Source of the DNA: Paraspadella gotoi
Lineage: Eukaryota > Chaetognatha
Length of the DNA: 64,000 nucleotides
Direction: 5' to 3'
Assembly: GCA_051294375.1 (NCBI GenBank)
Contig: CM119267.1
Coordinates: forward strand, 2,660,887 to 2,724,886
The position numbers and the translations under genes are program-made. The notes under the pieces are model-generated. The model worked only from the letters and a program-made list of their open reading frames with translations. It did no database searches and was not told where the DNA came from. Numbering within the stretch: the first letter of the stretch is position 1; each line of letters opens with the position of its first letter. This document shows positions 13,059 to 25,194 of the stretch, piece after piece.

Positions 13059-13060
<2 letters not shown>
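12325..13060. other. Arm sequence with a duplicated CTAGCGCCACCCC word and a short minus-strand frame
   Basis: The words ACTAGCGCCACCCCTTTAT occur twice (about 12568 and 12608). A minus-strand frame at about 12625-12760 contains YPNGAPFVKAAGFADR. The same 16 residues are readable in the right-arm copy (32838-32885 on the + strand), but the flanking frames disagree between copies, so no gene is called. Confidence 0.3.
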
Positions 13061-13062
<2 letters not shown>

Positions 13063-13113
<51 letters not shown>

Positions 13114-13220
13114 GCCTTACCTTCGAATTAACTTGCTCTACTCGTGCTCTTCTTCCAATTTCTTAGACGCATTTGCTTCAAATTAACTTACCTCTTCAAT
13201 GTCTGTTGAGATCAAAAGAT

Positions 13221-13301
<81 letters not shown>

Positions 13302-13440
13302 TTCTCTCGTTCTCGCCGACACTCAGACAACAACGAGAGATTAATAAAAAAAAGGGAAAAAAAAGAGTGAGAGAGAGAAAGAGAGAGAGAGAGACGAGAC
13401 GAAGAGAGAGACTTTGAAAAATGAATTTTATTTTAAAATC
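13063..13440. repeat. Two (TC)n tracts and a (GA)n tract
   Basis: (TC)n at about 13063-13111 and 13226-13308, then (GA)n at about 13368-13395. The reverse-complement counterparts in the right arm are at about 32140-32220 and 32340-32420. Confidence 0.8.
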
Positions 13441-13469
13441 TTCTCGCCCCGCTCTGATGGTGTCATTAA

Positions 13470-13507
13470 TTGGTTACCTCTTTGGCGCCTTCTCTCAGCG
13501 GTGGTGC

Positions 13508-13538
<31 letters not shown>

Positions 13539-13895
13539 TTCGTCGTCCTCGGGGGTTTTAACGGACGGATGGAGTCGATAAATAAAGAAAGAAAACTAAA
13601 TCGGGATCGAAACTGTAAAGGGATCGAGAGATCTTGGATCGACGCGGCGCCGCTCGATCCCCAAAAACAAAAGTCCATCGCCGATTTTTATCGGAAAAAT
13701 CGGGAGAAATTTACGACGATGACAACGACGACGATGAGAGCGACGACGACGATCTATCAAGATGATTACAGACTTGGAGAACAATTTTCGAAGTGGGCCC
13801 AGTTCAAGAGACATTCGGGTTTTTATTCTAAGGTCTCGTGGAACGGTTCCAACGTGGAATCAGCGGAGAGACAAATATCCACGTTCACCAAATGA
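13470..13895 (+). pseudogene. Open frame with acidic/Thr repeat, frame differs between copies
   Basis: An open stretch runs through FNGRMESINKERKLNR, SWIDAAPLDPQKQKSIADF and a (GAC)-type run, and stops at 13893-13895. The right-arm copy (reverse complement of about 31500-31860) and the extra copy near 18350-18470 contain the same DNA with indels that switch frame. In the 31.5-31.9 kb copy the acidic frame instead stays open through ITDWKKNFEVGPQSERQLVF and ends INIHV-like. Either this is a decayed or mis-sequenced exon, or non-coding repeat DNA. I do not recognise a family. Confidence 0.25.
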
Positions 13896-13979
13896 AGAGA
13901 ATAACAGAACGAGAATAAACTGTTTAACAAAGTCACGCAGGAGGAGAGAAAGGATAGAAATAAGGAAAGAAATGGGATA

Positions 13980-14277
13980 GAAAGTCCTAATTGGAGTTGA
14001 GGCAGTCAGGGCGACGAAATTAGGTCGTCGGTGTCAAACTTGATTCACGATTTCAAATTCAAAGATCGAAGCTTTAATTCTTTTGGCTTGGTCTTTATCT
14101 TTATCTAGATATATTTATCTTTATCAAGACTAATTTCTCAGTTATTTACTTAAATTTTATTCAATTTATTTCCGAGTGCTATCTGTGTGTCTCGGTCTTT
14201 TTCTTAGGGTGACTAAGGAGGAGCTATTTGAATGTTCTCGTGCCTTTTGATTACTCTCTCGTCTCTCTCTCTCTCGG

Positions 14278-14309
<32 letters not shown>

Positions 14310-15130
14310 TCTCTCTCTCGTCTCTCCCTCTCTCTCTCTCTTTAACTTATTTTATTCACTTTATTTCCGAGTGCTATCTGTGGTCCCGATCTTTTTCTTA
14401 GGTGACTAAGGAGGAGCTATTTGAATGTTTTCTCGTGCCTTGATACTCTCCTCTCTTCTCTCTCTCTCTCTCTCTCTCTCTCCTCCTCTCTCTCTCTCGT
14501 CTCTCCTCTCTCCCTAACCTTTATTCTGGCCAATCTACGGCTTCAACGCATTTGTTTCGGTCCCTTTCTTCATTGATGACTCATGTTTACCAATACCGTA
14601 CTTTGATCGACGACGACGACGACGACGAGACGGACCGAAAACGACGACGACGACGATGCCGGCCGAATTGTCATGTTACTCGTCGGGGCAAATTAATTAC
14701 GGAAGAAAGAGGAATGGAGGGAGGAGGAGGGAGGAGGGGAGAAAGGAGTTGAGGAGTTTTATTAAAAATGCTCGGCGACAAAAAACTCGACTGTTAATTT
14801 GATTTTGAAGGTCGGGTTTCAACAAGATAAGAATAGAATAGGAGATAGGATAAAGTGGAATAAAGAATTTCATAAGATTAGAATTAGATAGAATGTTTTT
14901 GCTGACGGAATATTCTTGCGATGTTCTATGAATGCTGGTCTTCTACGGTGGGCGAGCGTTGTTTTGTTGGCGTCTAGTTATAAGCGAGATGAGTGAGAGA
15001 AGAGAAGAGAAGACAGAGAGACAAGAGACAGAGACAGGAGAGAGCAAAAAGAAGATATAAAAAGATCGAAGTCTCAAAAAAAAAACGCATCCAACTTTTT
15101 TGAGTTCGATAACTTTTGGCTTTTTGTCCC
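13980..15130. other. Arm DNA with interrupted (TC)n and GAC runs, no gene
   Basis: Interrupted (TC)n tracts lie at 14250-14340 and 14450-14510. A nearly identical word set (CCGAGTGCTATCTGTG, CTTTTTCTTAGG, GAGGAGCTATTTGAATG) occurs twice, at about 14171-14240 and 14366-14430, so a local tandem duplication of about 195 bases is present. (GAC)n at 14609-14655. Confidence 0.55.
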
Positions 15131-15138
15131 GAGCACGA

Positions 15139-15183
<45 letters not shown>

Positions 15184-15639
15184 TCCCCTTCGAGTGACGC
15201 CTGGGGGATTGGTCTCATCGTCTCAAGACTTTTTCTCCTCAAAGATTAAAAATCCGAAAATCGAACTTAATTCACACGAAAAAATTTTTTTTTCTTTTTT
15301 TCTTTTTCTTTTTTTTCTTTCTTTTATCAGTAGATTATATTTAAGAAATACATTAATATTTATCTCAAATAGTTTATATTTTGATAAATAGAATTATAAG
15401 GTTATGAAAACTTGTTATTCCACCAATAAATGCGTCTCTATAAGATTCTCATTATCGCTGATAGTCTGGTACAACCTGACCACATCCTCGTCGTCCTCGT
15501 CCTCGTCGTCGTCGTCGTCATCGTCGTCGTCGTCGTCGTCGTCGACGCCGTTGTCGCCTCGCCTGTCAAGTCGGGTCACCTTTTCTGATGATCGCATTTT
15601 CATAACATGAGTGTCTTTCAGAATGATAGACGGTAAGTT

Positions 15640-15673
<34 letters not shown>

Positions 15674-15893
15674 NNNNNNNNNNNNNNNNNNNNNNNNNNN
15701 NNNNNNNNNNNNNNNNNNNNNNNNNNNNNNNNNNNNNNNNNNNNNNNNNNNNNNNNNNNNNNNNNNNNNNNNNNNNNNNNNNNNNNNNNNNNNNNNNNNN
15801 NNNNNNNNNNNNNNNNNNNNNNNNNNNNNNNNNNNNNNNNNNNNNNNNNNNNNNNNNNNNNNNNNTCGTCGTCGTCGTCGTCGTCGTCGTCGT
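15139..15893. repeat. Series of (TCG)n microsatellites flanking an N gap
   Basis: (TCG)n at about 15139-15183, 15487-15545, 15640-15673, then 192 N and again 15866-15893. The right arm has matching (GAC)n at 29620-29660, 29768-29823 and 30150-30245. Poly-Asp, poly-Ser and poly-Thr frames here are repeat artefacts. Confidence 0.85.
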
Positions 15894-16384
15894 CTTTACC
15901 ATTACCGTCGGCGGCGGAGATATCCTTTGACATTGGCGCCTGGAAATCGGCGCCAGNNNNNNNNNNNNNNNNNNNNNNNNNNNNNNNNNNNNNNNNNNNN
16001 NNNNNNNNNNNNNNNNNNNNNNNNNNNNNNNNNNNNNNNNNNNNNNNNNNNNNNNNNNNNNNNNNNNNNNNNNNNNNNNNNNNNNNNNNNNNNNNNNNNN
16101 NNNNNNNNNNNNNNNNNNNNNNNNNNNNNNNNNNNNNNNNNNNNNNNNNNNNNNNNNNNNNNNNNNNNNNNNNNNNNNNNNNNNNNNNNNNNNNNNNNNN
16201 NNNNNNNNNNNNNNNNNNTCCTTCATCCATTTAGTCTTTACAAGTTAAATAACCCAACTCGTCGAGAGGCGGAGGCCGATTAGCAATTATCACCAAAAAA
16301 AACTTTTATAAACACTAAAATTGTTTGGCACTATTTTTGTACTATTATCGTTCGTCGACNNNNNNNNNNNNNNNNNNNNNNNNN

Positions 16385-16944
16385 GAGAGAGAGAGAGAGA
16401 GAGAGAGAAGAAGGGTGAGATTAAGGAAGCCCTTTTCCTTTTTTAAGTTTTTTTTTTTTTTTTTTTTACGAAATGACAGCGTCGACGAACGATAATAGTA
16501 CAAAATATGTGCGAAACGAATTTTAGTGTTTATAAAAGTTTGTTTTTGCGTGATAATGCTAATCGGCCTCCGCCTCTGCGACGAGTTTGGGTTATGTTAA
16601 CTTGTTAAAGACTAAAATGGACTGACAGGATACAGAAAATTGGTTGAACCTTGTAATCACTGCCTCTCTCTCCTCTCTCTCTCTTCGTCTTTCCTCCTCT
16701 CTCTCTCGTCTCGTCTCTGCTCGCTCTCTTCTCTCTCTCTCTCTTCCCCACATTTTTTTTCTACGAATCTGGCAGCCCGATCCAGGCTTCCAATGTCAAA
16801 GGATATCCTCGCGCCAGCCGACGGTAAACGGTAAAGACGACGACGACGACGGGACGAAAACGACGACGCGACTTGGGAGAGAAGGAGGGCCACACTGGCG
16901 GGCGACGGAGGCGGAGCAATTCTGTCCGCCACTGGAGGATCGAG

Positions 16945-16982
<38 letters not shown>

Positions 16983-17897
16983 ACGAACGACGACGACCAG
17001 ACGACGAACGACGACGAAACGACGATGACGACGACGACTCGTGCTCGGGAAAAAAGCCAAAAAGTTATCGAACTCAAAGAAGTTGGATGCGTTTTTTTTT
17101 TTTTGAGACTTCGTACTCCGTTTTTTTGAGCGTGTCGTTCTTTGTATGCGTTCTGCTCCGCATTGGTGTTCGCCCACTCACCTGTTTTTCTGTCTCCTTT
17201 CCTTCCTGTCTCTCTTTTCTCTCTCTCTCTCGCATCACTCCCTTCTCTCTTCTGTCTTCCCTGCATCCTCTCGTACCTCGTAGCCTCTCTCTCCTCTCTC
17301 TCTCTCTCTCTTCTCTCTCTTCTCGTCTCTCTCACTACACTTTTTCTCGCTTATACAGAAGCCAACAAATACAATCGCTCGCCACCGTAGAAGAAGCCGA
17401 GCATTCATAGAACATAGAAAAAGAAAATATATCCGTCAGCAAAAACACATTCTAATCTAATTCTAATCTTATTGTAAATTCTTATTCCACTTCTTATTCC
17501 TATCTTCTATTCCTAATTTCTTATCTATGTTTGAAACGGGCGCGACGCCTTCCAAAAAAAAAAAACCAAATTAACTACGAGTTTTTGGTCCGAGCCATTT
17601 TTTAAAAACTCTCAAGCTCATCTTTCTCTCCTCCTCCTCTCCTCCTCACCACTTCCTCCTCCCCGTAATTAATTTGCCCCGAAGCGAGTACCGTGACAGA
17701 TTCGGTCCGAGCATGCAGTCGTCGTCGTCGTTTTCCCGTCGTCGGTCGGTCGTCGTCGTCTGTCGAGTCAAAAAGTCGAAAATGAAAACCATGATCGGAA
17801 TGAAGGAAAATACTGAAAGCCTCGGGCCGTCTTGGGGCCGCCCCGAATGAAGAAGAGAGAGAGAGAGAAGAGAAGAGAGAGAGAGAAGAGAGGAAGA

Positions 17898-17932
<35 letters not shown>

Positions 17933-18480
17933 GAGAGAGAAGAGAGAGGAGAGTATCAGAGGCACGAAGAAATCAATAGCTCCTTAGTTCACCTAAGAAA
18001 GGACCGAGACACAACAGATAGCACTCGGAAATAAATTGAAAATAAAATTTAAAGTAAATAACTGAGAAATTAGTCGCTCTGATAAAGATAAATATATTTT
18101 CTAGATAAAGATAAAAGACCAAGCCAAAAGAGTCTACGAATTAAAGCTTCGATCTTTGAATTTGAAAATCCGTGAATCAACGAGTTTGACACCGCGACAC
18201 CTAATTGTCGTCGCCTGACTGCCTCAACTCCAGATTAGGACTTTCTATCCATTTCTTTCCTTATTTCTATCGCTGGTTCTCTCCTCCTGCGTGACTTTGT
18301 TAAAACAGTTTAATTCTCGTTCTGTTATTCTCTTCATTTTGTGAACGTGATATTTGTCTCTCCGTGATTCCACGTTGGACCGTATCCCACGAGACCTTAG
18401 AATAACCAGAGGTCTGTGTGAACTGGCCACTTCGAAATACTTGTTGTTCTCCAGTCTGTTCTCTCTCTCTCGATGACACA
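16385..18480 (+). repeat. Extra inverted copy inside the left arm (same strand as 29.1-31.6 kb)
   Basis: From the GA run at 16385 onward, the sequence repeats in inverted orientation what precedes the 25-N gap at 16360-16384. Examples are ACGAACGATAATAGTACAAA at 16482 versus its reverse complement near 16340, and CTAATCGGCCTCCGCCTCTG at 16559 versus the complement near 16268. It parallels 29140-31650 directly but lacks the part matching 29700-30240, as if two GAC runs had been joined. Many one-base indels separate the copies. Confidence 0.7.
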
Positions 18481-18706
18481 AAAATAATATTTTCCTTATG
18501 ACAAATTGAAAAAACAACAAAACAAATTGATAAAATAATAAGTTTTAATTAAAAGTAGAGTCGAGGCGCGAAGTTCGACCGACGACGAAATCATTAAAAC
18601 CCCAGACGAGTCTATTTTTTTTTCTTGGGCTACAATTTCAGTTTTTAAGTTTTATTAATAAAAGAGAAAAAAGGTTTAATACTTTTCATTTGGGGGGGGG
18701 GAAATG

Positions 18707-19199
18707 TTGGCTCTCTTTTCCGAGATTGCCCCATTTCGGTTCTTGTATCACGAACTTGAATTTTAATTTTAATATCATCGGGCTCGGATGATCTCCGCAG
18801 GGAATGGAATTGCCAAAACCTATTGGTCGAGATGGAACCAGAACCGGCTTGCAGAATCATTGGAATGGTTAAATTGACCCTTACCACCGATCCTCTTCCA
18901 TGACGATATATAGACCTAGTTTGTTGTAGATAAAGTAATATTTATTAAGACTCCTGCCCGTGTCTCGCCGTCACCATTTAATCTAAAAAAAAAAATCTAT
19001 AAGTTTTTTCCTTAAATGTGGTGGCAGTGGTAGAATTAGAGCCCTAACTATAATCCCTAACCTTTAACAATTACCTCGAACCCTAATCCCAAACCTTAAT
19101 TACAAAATTTATCTCTGATTTTAATCACTATCCGATTCCTTAATCCTAACATTTAAACCGAATTTAAAATAAAACGAGGCATTCTGAGAAAATAAGGCC
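18707..19199 (+). mobile_element. MITE-like element with CTAAC-rich interior, copy B
   Basis: Starts GGCTCTCTTTTCCGAGATTG followed by CCCCATTT, and ends in AAAACGAGGCATTCTGAGAA followed by AATAAGGCC. These are imperfect inverted repeats of the type seen at 11784-12324. The middle contains CCCTAACTATAATCCCTAAC-like words, but the 5' half differs from copy A. Its right-arm counterpart is at 28287-28800, reversed. Confidence 0.5.
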
Positions 19200-19319
19200 G
19201 AAATGGGGCTGAGGTCGCTCGTGAGAGATAATACGAACTGGAGCCGCCAAAGTTACGTTTCGACGCCAAACGATTTAAATTCAGCCATCGATGAAAACTT
19301 TAAATTTATTAATGGCACT

Positions 19320-19547
19320 TTTTCTGTTTATCTTCGGCTAAGGTGAGAGACAGGGTGAGAGACAGAGTGAGAGACAGATTGAGAGACAGATTGAGAGCAC
19401 TGAGGAAGAGACACAGAGAGGGAGATAGAATGGATGAGACAGAGAAGATAGAGACAGAGTAGAGCAGACGCGTTCGTATTTCCGATAACTTTTTTTGAAT
19501 TCAAAAATAGTTGCCTTGTTTATGTTGTTGTTGTTGTTTTGTTGTTG

Positions 19548-19584
<37 letters not shown>

Positions 19585-19850
19585 GCTTGTTGTTGTTGTT
19601 GCTTGTTGTTGTGTTGTATGTTGTTGTTGTTTTCTCCCGTTCGTGAATTGAATCTTTATCTCGTTTTTTTGTCTCGAGACAGTTTGAATCCCAGATGAGA
19701 GAGAGACGAGAGAGAGAGAGGAAGAGAGAGGAGGAGGATGAGAGGAGGAGTAGACGAAGGAAAAGAAAGAAGAAAGGAAAACGAAAGAAAGAAAGAAAGA
19801 CTAAGAAAAGAAAAGAAAGAAAGAGAGAGAAGAGAGAGAGAAGAGTGAAG
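19320..19850. repeat. GAGACAG minisatellite and (TTG)n microsatellite
   Basis: Repeated GAGAGACAG units lie at 19344-19400. (TTG)n runs from about 19524 to 19631, with GA-rich sequence following to 19850. The right-arm partner has (CAA)n at 27896-27975. Confidence 0.75.
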
Positions 19851-21350
19851 AGAAAAGCTTGTGAAATTTTACTTTCGATTATCAATTTTGAGTCTTTTTC
19901 TAATAAGTATTTCAATTGTTGTCTTTAAGGGGAGGGAGCACAAGTTTTTGGCCTATATTCATTAGTTTAGAGCGTAATTTTCTACTTTTTAGAACGTCGA
20001 AAAACCCGCAGCCTCTATCTTTTCTGAAAACCGGAGATATAGAGGTTACCAAATAAAATTTCTTTGAAAATTCCTGGCCGCAAACTGATTGTCGGAGGTC
20101 AATTCATTTTGGTTACAATATCCTCTCCTGAATATCTTGGTCCCCATAGCATCCCTTTTTTTTAAAAATTCCTACATCTTCATAGAAAAAAGTAACAAAA
20201 GAATTGCAGAATGACCAAAATCCTTTCTGTAACGCAAAAAAAAATATAAAAAAAATTATTTTTCGCCAAAAGCGCATGCTAAGGACCTCGGGAAATCGCC
20301 TAAATTATCTACAATGAACAAGTCGCGCTTTTTTATCTTTCTTTGTTCTTTTATCTGAATTTTTTTTCGTTTTCAAAAACTTTTTATTTGATTTTCGAAA
20401 AACTTTTTCACAGTAAGGCATATTTTTTTTTCTTGAATTTCAAGAAGGTTTTTTATTATTTTATTCTTTACTGCAACTAAAACAAGAAAGCATAATGATG
20501 AAAAGGATCGCTTAACGCCATGGTATACTCAGAAACAACAAAGCGAAAAGTTGCCCGTTTAAAAATCAATTGCTACCGTCTTAATCCTACTTATTCGTCA
20601 AGAAAGTTTTTAAATTTTGATAAAAAATAAAATGATTGGCGAAAGCCAAACGTTTTTGGAGAATAATAACAAAACATGCAATTGAGGGAAAGTGAATCAA
20701 CCCACCAGTCAAGGTAAGACTAACAAACGAACAGATAATAGAATAAACCATTGTAAAATCGCCTTTGTAATTGTAATCATCGGAAGCCCCTCTTCGCCGT
20801 ATGACTGATCAGCGAATCAAATATCTCCTCTCTCGCTCTATCTCTCTCTCTCTGAGATCTGGCTCGGATTGACTCAGTATCAGGATCTGGATTGTCAAAA
20901 ACGACGACGATAATTTGAACGATAAATTAATTGTTTTAGGTTTTGGTATAGTTAAAGGTTAGATCTAGAAAAATGAATTAGCCGTGGTTTATTCCCAAAA
21001 GCTATTTTCTGCAATAAAAAAATTCGCTGCTTGGCCTGGGCTGACTCAGCCAACAGAGAAACGAATATTAAGCACTCCGACAGGATCGGGATCGACGGAA
21101 ACGACGACGATAATCTTGACACGATGGCCGGAAGCTAATGCCGACAATGACGAGCGACAAACTGAAGCCAGCAAAGCAGGACGAGTTTTGTGCGTCTGTT
21201 TGAGTCCCTGCTCAGGAGCTGCAGCAAGGGTGGCTTCGATGAAAAAAAAAAATCGCTTTAGCGATTTTACTTTACCCTTGAATTTTGCGTCATTTTTTTC
21301 TGTCGATTTTTCTATCATTTTTCTTCTTCTTACTAGGATCTTTTATCATT
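19851..21350. other. Unique spacer DNA of the inverted duplication, no confident gene
   Basis: AT-rich sequence without a partner elsewhere in the window. A + strand frame at about 20984-21424 stays open through KFAAWPGLTQPTEKRIL but ends in repeat DNA and lacks a family signature. A related word order (GACTCAG...ACGACGACGATAAT) appears just upstream at 20870-20915, so a local duplication is more likely than a gene. Confidence 0.35.
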
Positions 21351-21359
21351 TTTTATTAA

Positions 21360-21690
21360 CAGCAAGTGCAAAAAAGTACTGCAAGTTGAAAAAAGTATGC
21401 AAGTTGAAAAAATTATGCACCTGAAAAAATTATGCAAGTTTGAAAAAATTATGCAAGTTTGGAAAAAATCTATGCCAAGTTTGAAAAAAATTACCTGCAA
21501 GTTGAAAAAATTGATGCAAGTTGAAAAAAAATGATGCAAGTTGCAAAAAAATGATGCAAGTTGAACAAAATGATGCAGTTTGATAAATAAAAATATGCAA
21601 GTGAAAAAATGAGCAAAGTTGAAAAAATTTTGATGCAATTTGGAAAAAAATTGATGCAAGTTGAAAAAATAATTGAAGTTAACAACAAAA
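21360..21690. repeat. Minisatellite of about 17-20 bases (ATGCAAGTTGAAAAAAT)
   Basis: About 17 imperfect tandem units varying by A-run length and an occasional TTTG for TTG. The translated frames (CIIFFQL-type periodicity) are only the repeat. Confidence 0.85.
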
Positions 21691-22990
21691 ATACAAATTA
21701 AAAAAAAGATTATAGTAAAAATATTGATACAAATTAAAAAAAATATTATTAGTGCTACAGTAACTATGTTTAATTTTAAGCCCTGAAAGCGATTTACATG
21801 TAGTGGCGCAGCCCCACTGGCTTAATTATTTGATCACATCTTGCATTTTTGGCAACGAACAATGATAATGCATCGGACAGACAATGATAACAACGTTATG
21901 GAATGATTAATTAATTGATTAATTGATTGATTTAGGCCAGATACGGCCTATTAAAAGCATTCCGAGTTTTTCACCTCCATCTCCGCTCTCAAAAAAGGGT
22001 CCGTCAACGAGCGACACCAAACATTCAGATTTCTTTTTAATTGAATGAAATGAAAAGAAATGAAACAGAAGCAAATTCTTTTCTTGTTTTTTTCTCAGAC
22101 AAGCTCCCAAATGTTTAATATCCTCATGAAAATCATGGAAGCACAGTCAAATTAGTCTACTACCATGGACTCTATCAATATTATCGAGGTAAATTTTCAA
22201 TTTGGCAACCGATTGAATATATATATATTGCTCAGCAGTATAGTTATTATTATATACAATTTTATAAATATATAATATATATTCATTTAATCCAAAATTC
22301 TTAGCAGATTGGCTAAGTTTTCTGATTTTTTCAACCTACCAATTTTATGTATGTTCGCGCATGACGGGGCAAAAGCCCGTCTTGGAGAGGAATAAAGTGA
22401 AGCCAGGCTGCTTTATCTGGTGGAAACGTCGTCGTCGTCGTCGTCACGGCCTTTTTTGCAATCGTTAATTAGAATTGAATTAATCATTAATTAATTAATT
22501 AATTAATTGACCGATAATCATATATACATTCTATAGTTTTAATTAATTAATTAGGCAATTAATTAATTAATTTAATCTCAAATGCTTTGTTTTTACGTCT
22601 TTTCATCATCTAACAATGACAAATCAGCAATTGATGACGACTGGAGAAACTAATGCCGGATAACGATTGACCTGATTGATTGACTGATTAATAATTATTA
22701 TTTGAATATTTGAATTAATTACCTGGATTAATTTATTTTATTTATTAATACATCCTGCATTTTACATTTATATAAAAGGAAAAAGAAGCCATAATCCAAT
22801 TAGTGAAACAGGTTTTTGTTTTTTTTTTCCATTTAAACTCATTTCCATTTCTACCGATGCCATCGAAAACTTGATTTTCCTGCTCACATCACACACTCCC
22901 TACCCACACACCAAAACTTTTATCAAATGTTCTTCTGAACATAATATAAGTGTGTGCCCGACCAATATTGAGTGGGCAACCCGACGGGAC
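21691..22990. other. AT-rich spacer with TTAA repeats, no gene seen
   Basis: Short (TTAA)n/(AATTGATT)n runs at 21905-21935 and 22480-22575, and a (CGT)n run at about 22429-22446. No supported gene. Confidence 0.5.
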
Positions 22991-23008
22991 CGACAAAGTG
23001 GAATATAG

Positions 23009-23314
23009 GCAAGTCGGATCTTGCTGATAAGCAGATCCGACCTTAAAAGTGAAAAAATAACCTTTACTGACCTGGATATCGTGGCTCCGTTGCTGCGAGC
23101 CCTAGAGAAGCAGCACGAAGAGCACGAACAATTCGTCAAGGGAAAAGGCCCATTAACGCGTTCGATGGCAACGGAAACGTTACGTAATATAAAAAAAATC
23201 AACATGACCCAATTTCACACGGGCGGGGGTGGGGAACAACAACGGTGCTATGTTTATAAAAAAAAATCTACGCTCGACGAGATACACGCCGCCGTTGCGA
23301 AGGGAAACGGATGA
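23009..23314 (+). CDS. Unidentified open frame or terminal exon
   Basis: Following AATATAG at 23002-23008, a possible but weak acceptor, the frame is open for about 100 codons to TGA at 23312-23314. It contains EKITFTDLDIVAPLLRALEK, then HEEHEQFVKGKGPLTRSMAT and ends STLDEIHAAVAKGNG. Amino-acid balance and the lack of low complexity argue for real coding. There is no recognised domain, no good initiator and no partner exon. It could equally be a fragment of a mobile element ORF. Confidence 0.4.
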   Translation, partial: ASRILLISRSDLKSEKITFTDLDIVAPLLRALEKQHEEHEQFVKGKGPLTRSMATETLRNIKKINMTQFHTGGGGEQQRCYVYKKKSTLDEIHAAVAKGNG

Positions 23315-23394
23315 TAACCCGCAACTCAAAACGAGAGTGACCTAAATACATGTCGTCTCTGTTTGGCGGGAAACTGTCCAGCTTCTTTTTCTTT

Positions 23395-23446
<52 letters not shown>

Positions 23447-25180
23447 CGATTCTCTTGCGTGATCATTCGTTTTTGAACAAATTCTGATTTTTCTTTTATT
23501 CCTTCTCTTCGTCAAGTGGAGATCCTAATCTTTTTAAGATTTTTTTGCACATAATAGGACATGTTTCTGCTTGGATACAAGCCTTCATCAGCGTTTTGTA
23601 TCAAAGCCAAAAAATTCATGAAAAAAATCAAAAGTTTGCCAATCTCTAAACTTTTACAAAACAACGAAAAAGAAAGATTATATAAAAAAAAATCCAAATC
23701 TAAAAATTTTTGGTGAAATTAAATTAGTTAATCTTTAACAGCGATGAACAATTTATAATTTTTTTATCAGATCATTAATCATCTGAAAAGCAGGAAACTA
23801 AAAATTTCAAGATTTACATTTTGCGCATAAACTTTGAGCTTTCATCTCCTAGCAGACGATTCCTCCTTCTCCCTGATGCTCCTCCAATGAAGCCGGACTT
23901 GCTGTTTTCATGGATTTTTATCCCAAGTATCGTTAATAAGTGCATATTATAGCCATTCATAAAGTAAACGTATAATAAAATAAATAAATAAAAATATGTG
24001 TTAGGCATAAACATTAGGACAAATATTGCCATATGTTATATATCACTTTTGTTATGCACTATTAAATACTATAACGACAGCAACATCACGAACAGCGACA
24101 GCTCACGCGCAATGGTTGATTGCAAAGTGCAAACTTCTATTAAGCATTCTGACCAAATGTAATTGTTTGTTTATTAAATAACATATCAATCTTTATTTAT
24201 TTATTAGTGAGCAGGTTCTGGCGCGGTAAGGTTGAGCCTCTATCTTTGAAGTAATAGGTGGATGATTAAGAAAAAACATTTAATAGTGTCCACTTTTTTT
24301 GGTTCTTTCTTTTGGCTGTTAGGACTTTTTAGGTCAGGATAAATTACAAAAAAAATTTTATACTTGCTATCTGGTTTGTTATATAATGCCCAGTATTATT
24401 TATCAATAGGTTTTTGATTATTTAAATAAAAAATGACTTGAATTGCCTAATGCCTTAGCATTTTAATTTATAAGTGCTGCTCGAAAAGACCTGTAATGAA
24501 GGTAAAAGTGACCAAAATCCATGAAAAAGTTTGCTGGAAAGTAATTGGTTAATATTTATCTTTCTTATTTAGGAATAACAATACTAAAAAATTATCTTTG
24601 GTAAAAGTTTATCAGCTCCCCGCCCATTTTGCTTAAAAATATAACTTCTTGCTCTCCCCCTGCTCCGCTCCGTCCACTCGGTTTTTTTCCTTGTTTTCTT
24701 TAGGGAAAAAACACCGTAAGGTTGATTTTTAAACATTCAAAGATTCGATGATCTTGACGTCATTAACATCTTGCTGTTCACTGTATGGGGGGATAGTGGA
24801 ATCTTTACTGTAAACTAAGGGAAGTGCAGTTGTATTTTTTTCTTTCAAAATTTTTTTTTCGATTTTCTATCCACTGTCACAGTCTCGGTGCTCTAAACTT
24901 CGGATAATTGACATGTTGAAGGGGACAAGGTTTTCCATTGCAAACTATCACCGAAATCTAAACAGACTTGTCTCTCCCCTTAAAGGCAACATAAAATTTC
25001 ATATTGTTCGAAGCACATTTACTAATTACAAATTTCACAATTCACAACTTCTCTTGCCAGCCTCCCCCCTTACAATAACAATCTCTTTCAGACCAAGCGC
25101 TCCAGAAAAAAAAAAAGCCCTCCGAGACATTTGTTTCTCTTTGATGTGGATCAGTTCTGACCTTCTTCTCTTTTCCTTTC
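23315..25180. other. AT-rich spacer, (TC)n and a hammerhead-like motif, no gene
   Basis: (TC)n at about 23400-23443. On the minus strand at about 23550-23610 lies CTGATGAAGGCTTG followed by CAAGCAGAAACATGTCC, discussed as a finding. The remainder to 25180 shows no gene. Confidence 0.4.
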
Positions 25181-25194
25181 TTCTTTTCTTTTCT

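Larger units (their letters stand above)
9650..19850 (+). repeat. Left arm of a large inverted duplication
   Basis: Read in reverse complement, blocks of this interval match the right arm (27.7-39.55 kb) in order. Examples are 9650-10280 with 39550-38930, 10450-10830 with 38180-37880, 11600-12320 with 37600-36940 and 33250, 12330-14500 with 33200-30900, 15100-16360 with 30300-29200, and 18480-19850 with 29045-27720. Matching stretches are nearly identical in bases but broken by many one-base insertions and deletions. The 16385-18480 segment is an extra copy in the opposite orientation. The arm contains N gaps at 10955-11431, 15674-15865, 15957-16218 and 16360-16384. Confidence 0.75.

Noticed and set aside
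15415-16283. Long poly-Asp, poly-Ser or poly-Thr open frames spanning N runs
   Set aside because: They consist of (TCG)n/(GAC)n read in different frames plus translated N; no unique protein sequence.
21333-21688. Minus-strand Phe/Cys/His-rich frames with regular periodicity (could suggest zinc fingers)
   Set aside because: Periodicity is the 17-20 base minisatellite; Cys/His spacing does not fit any zinc-finger pattern.
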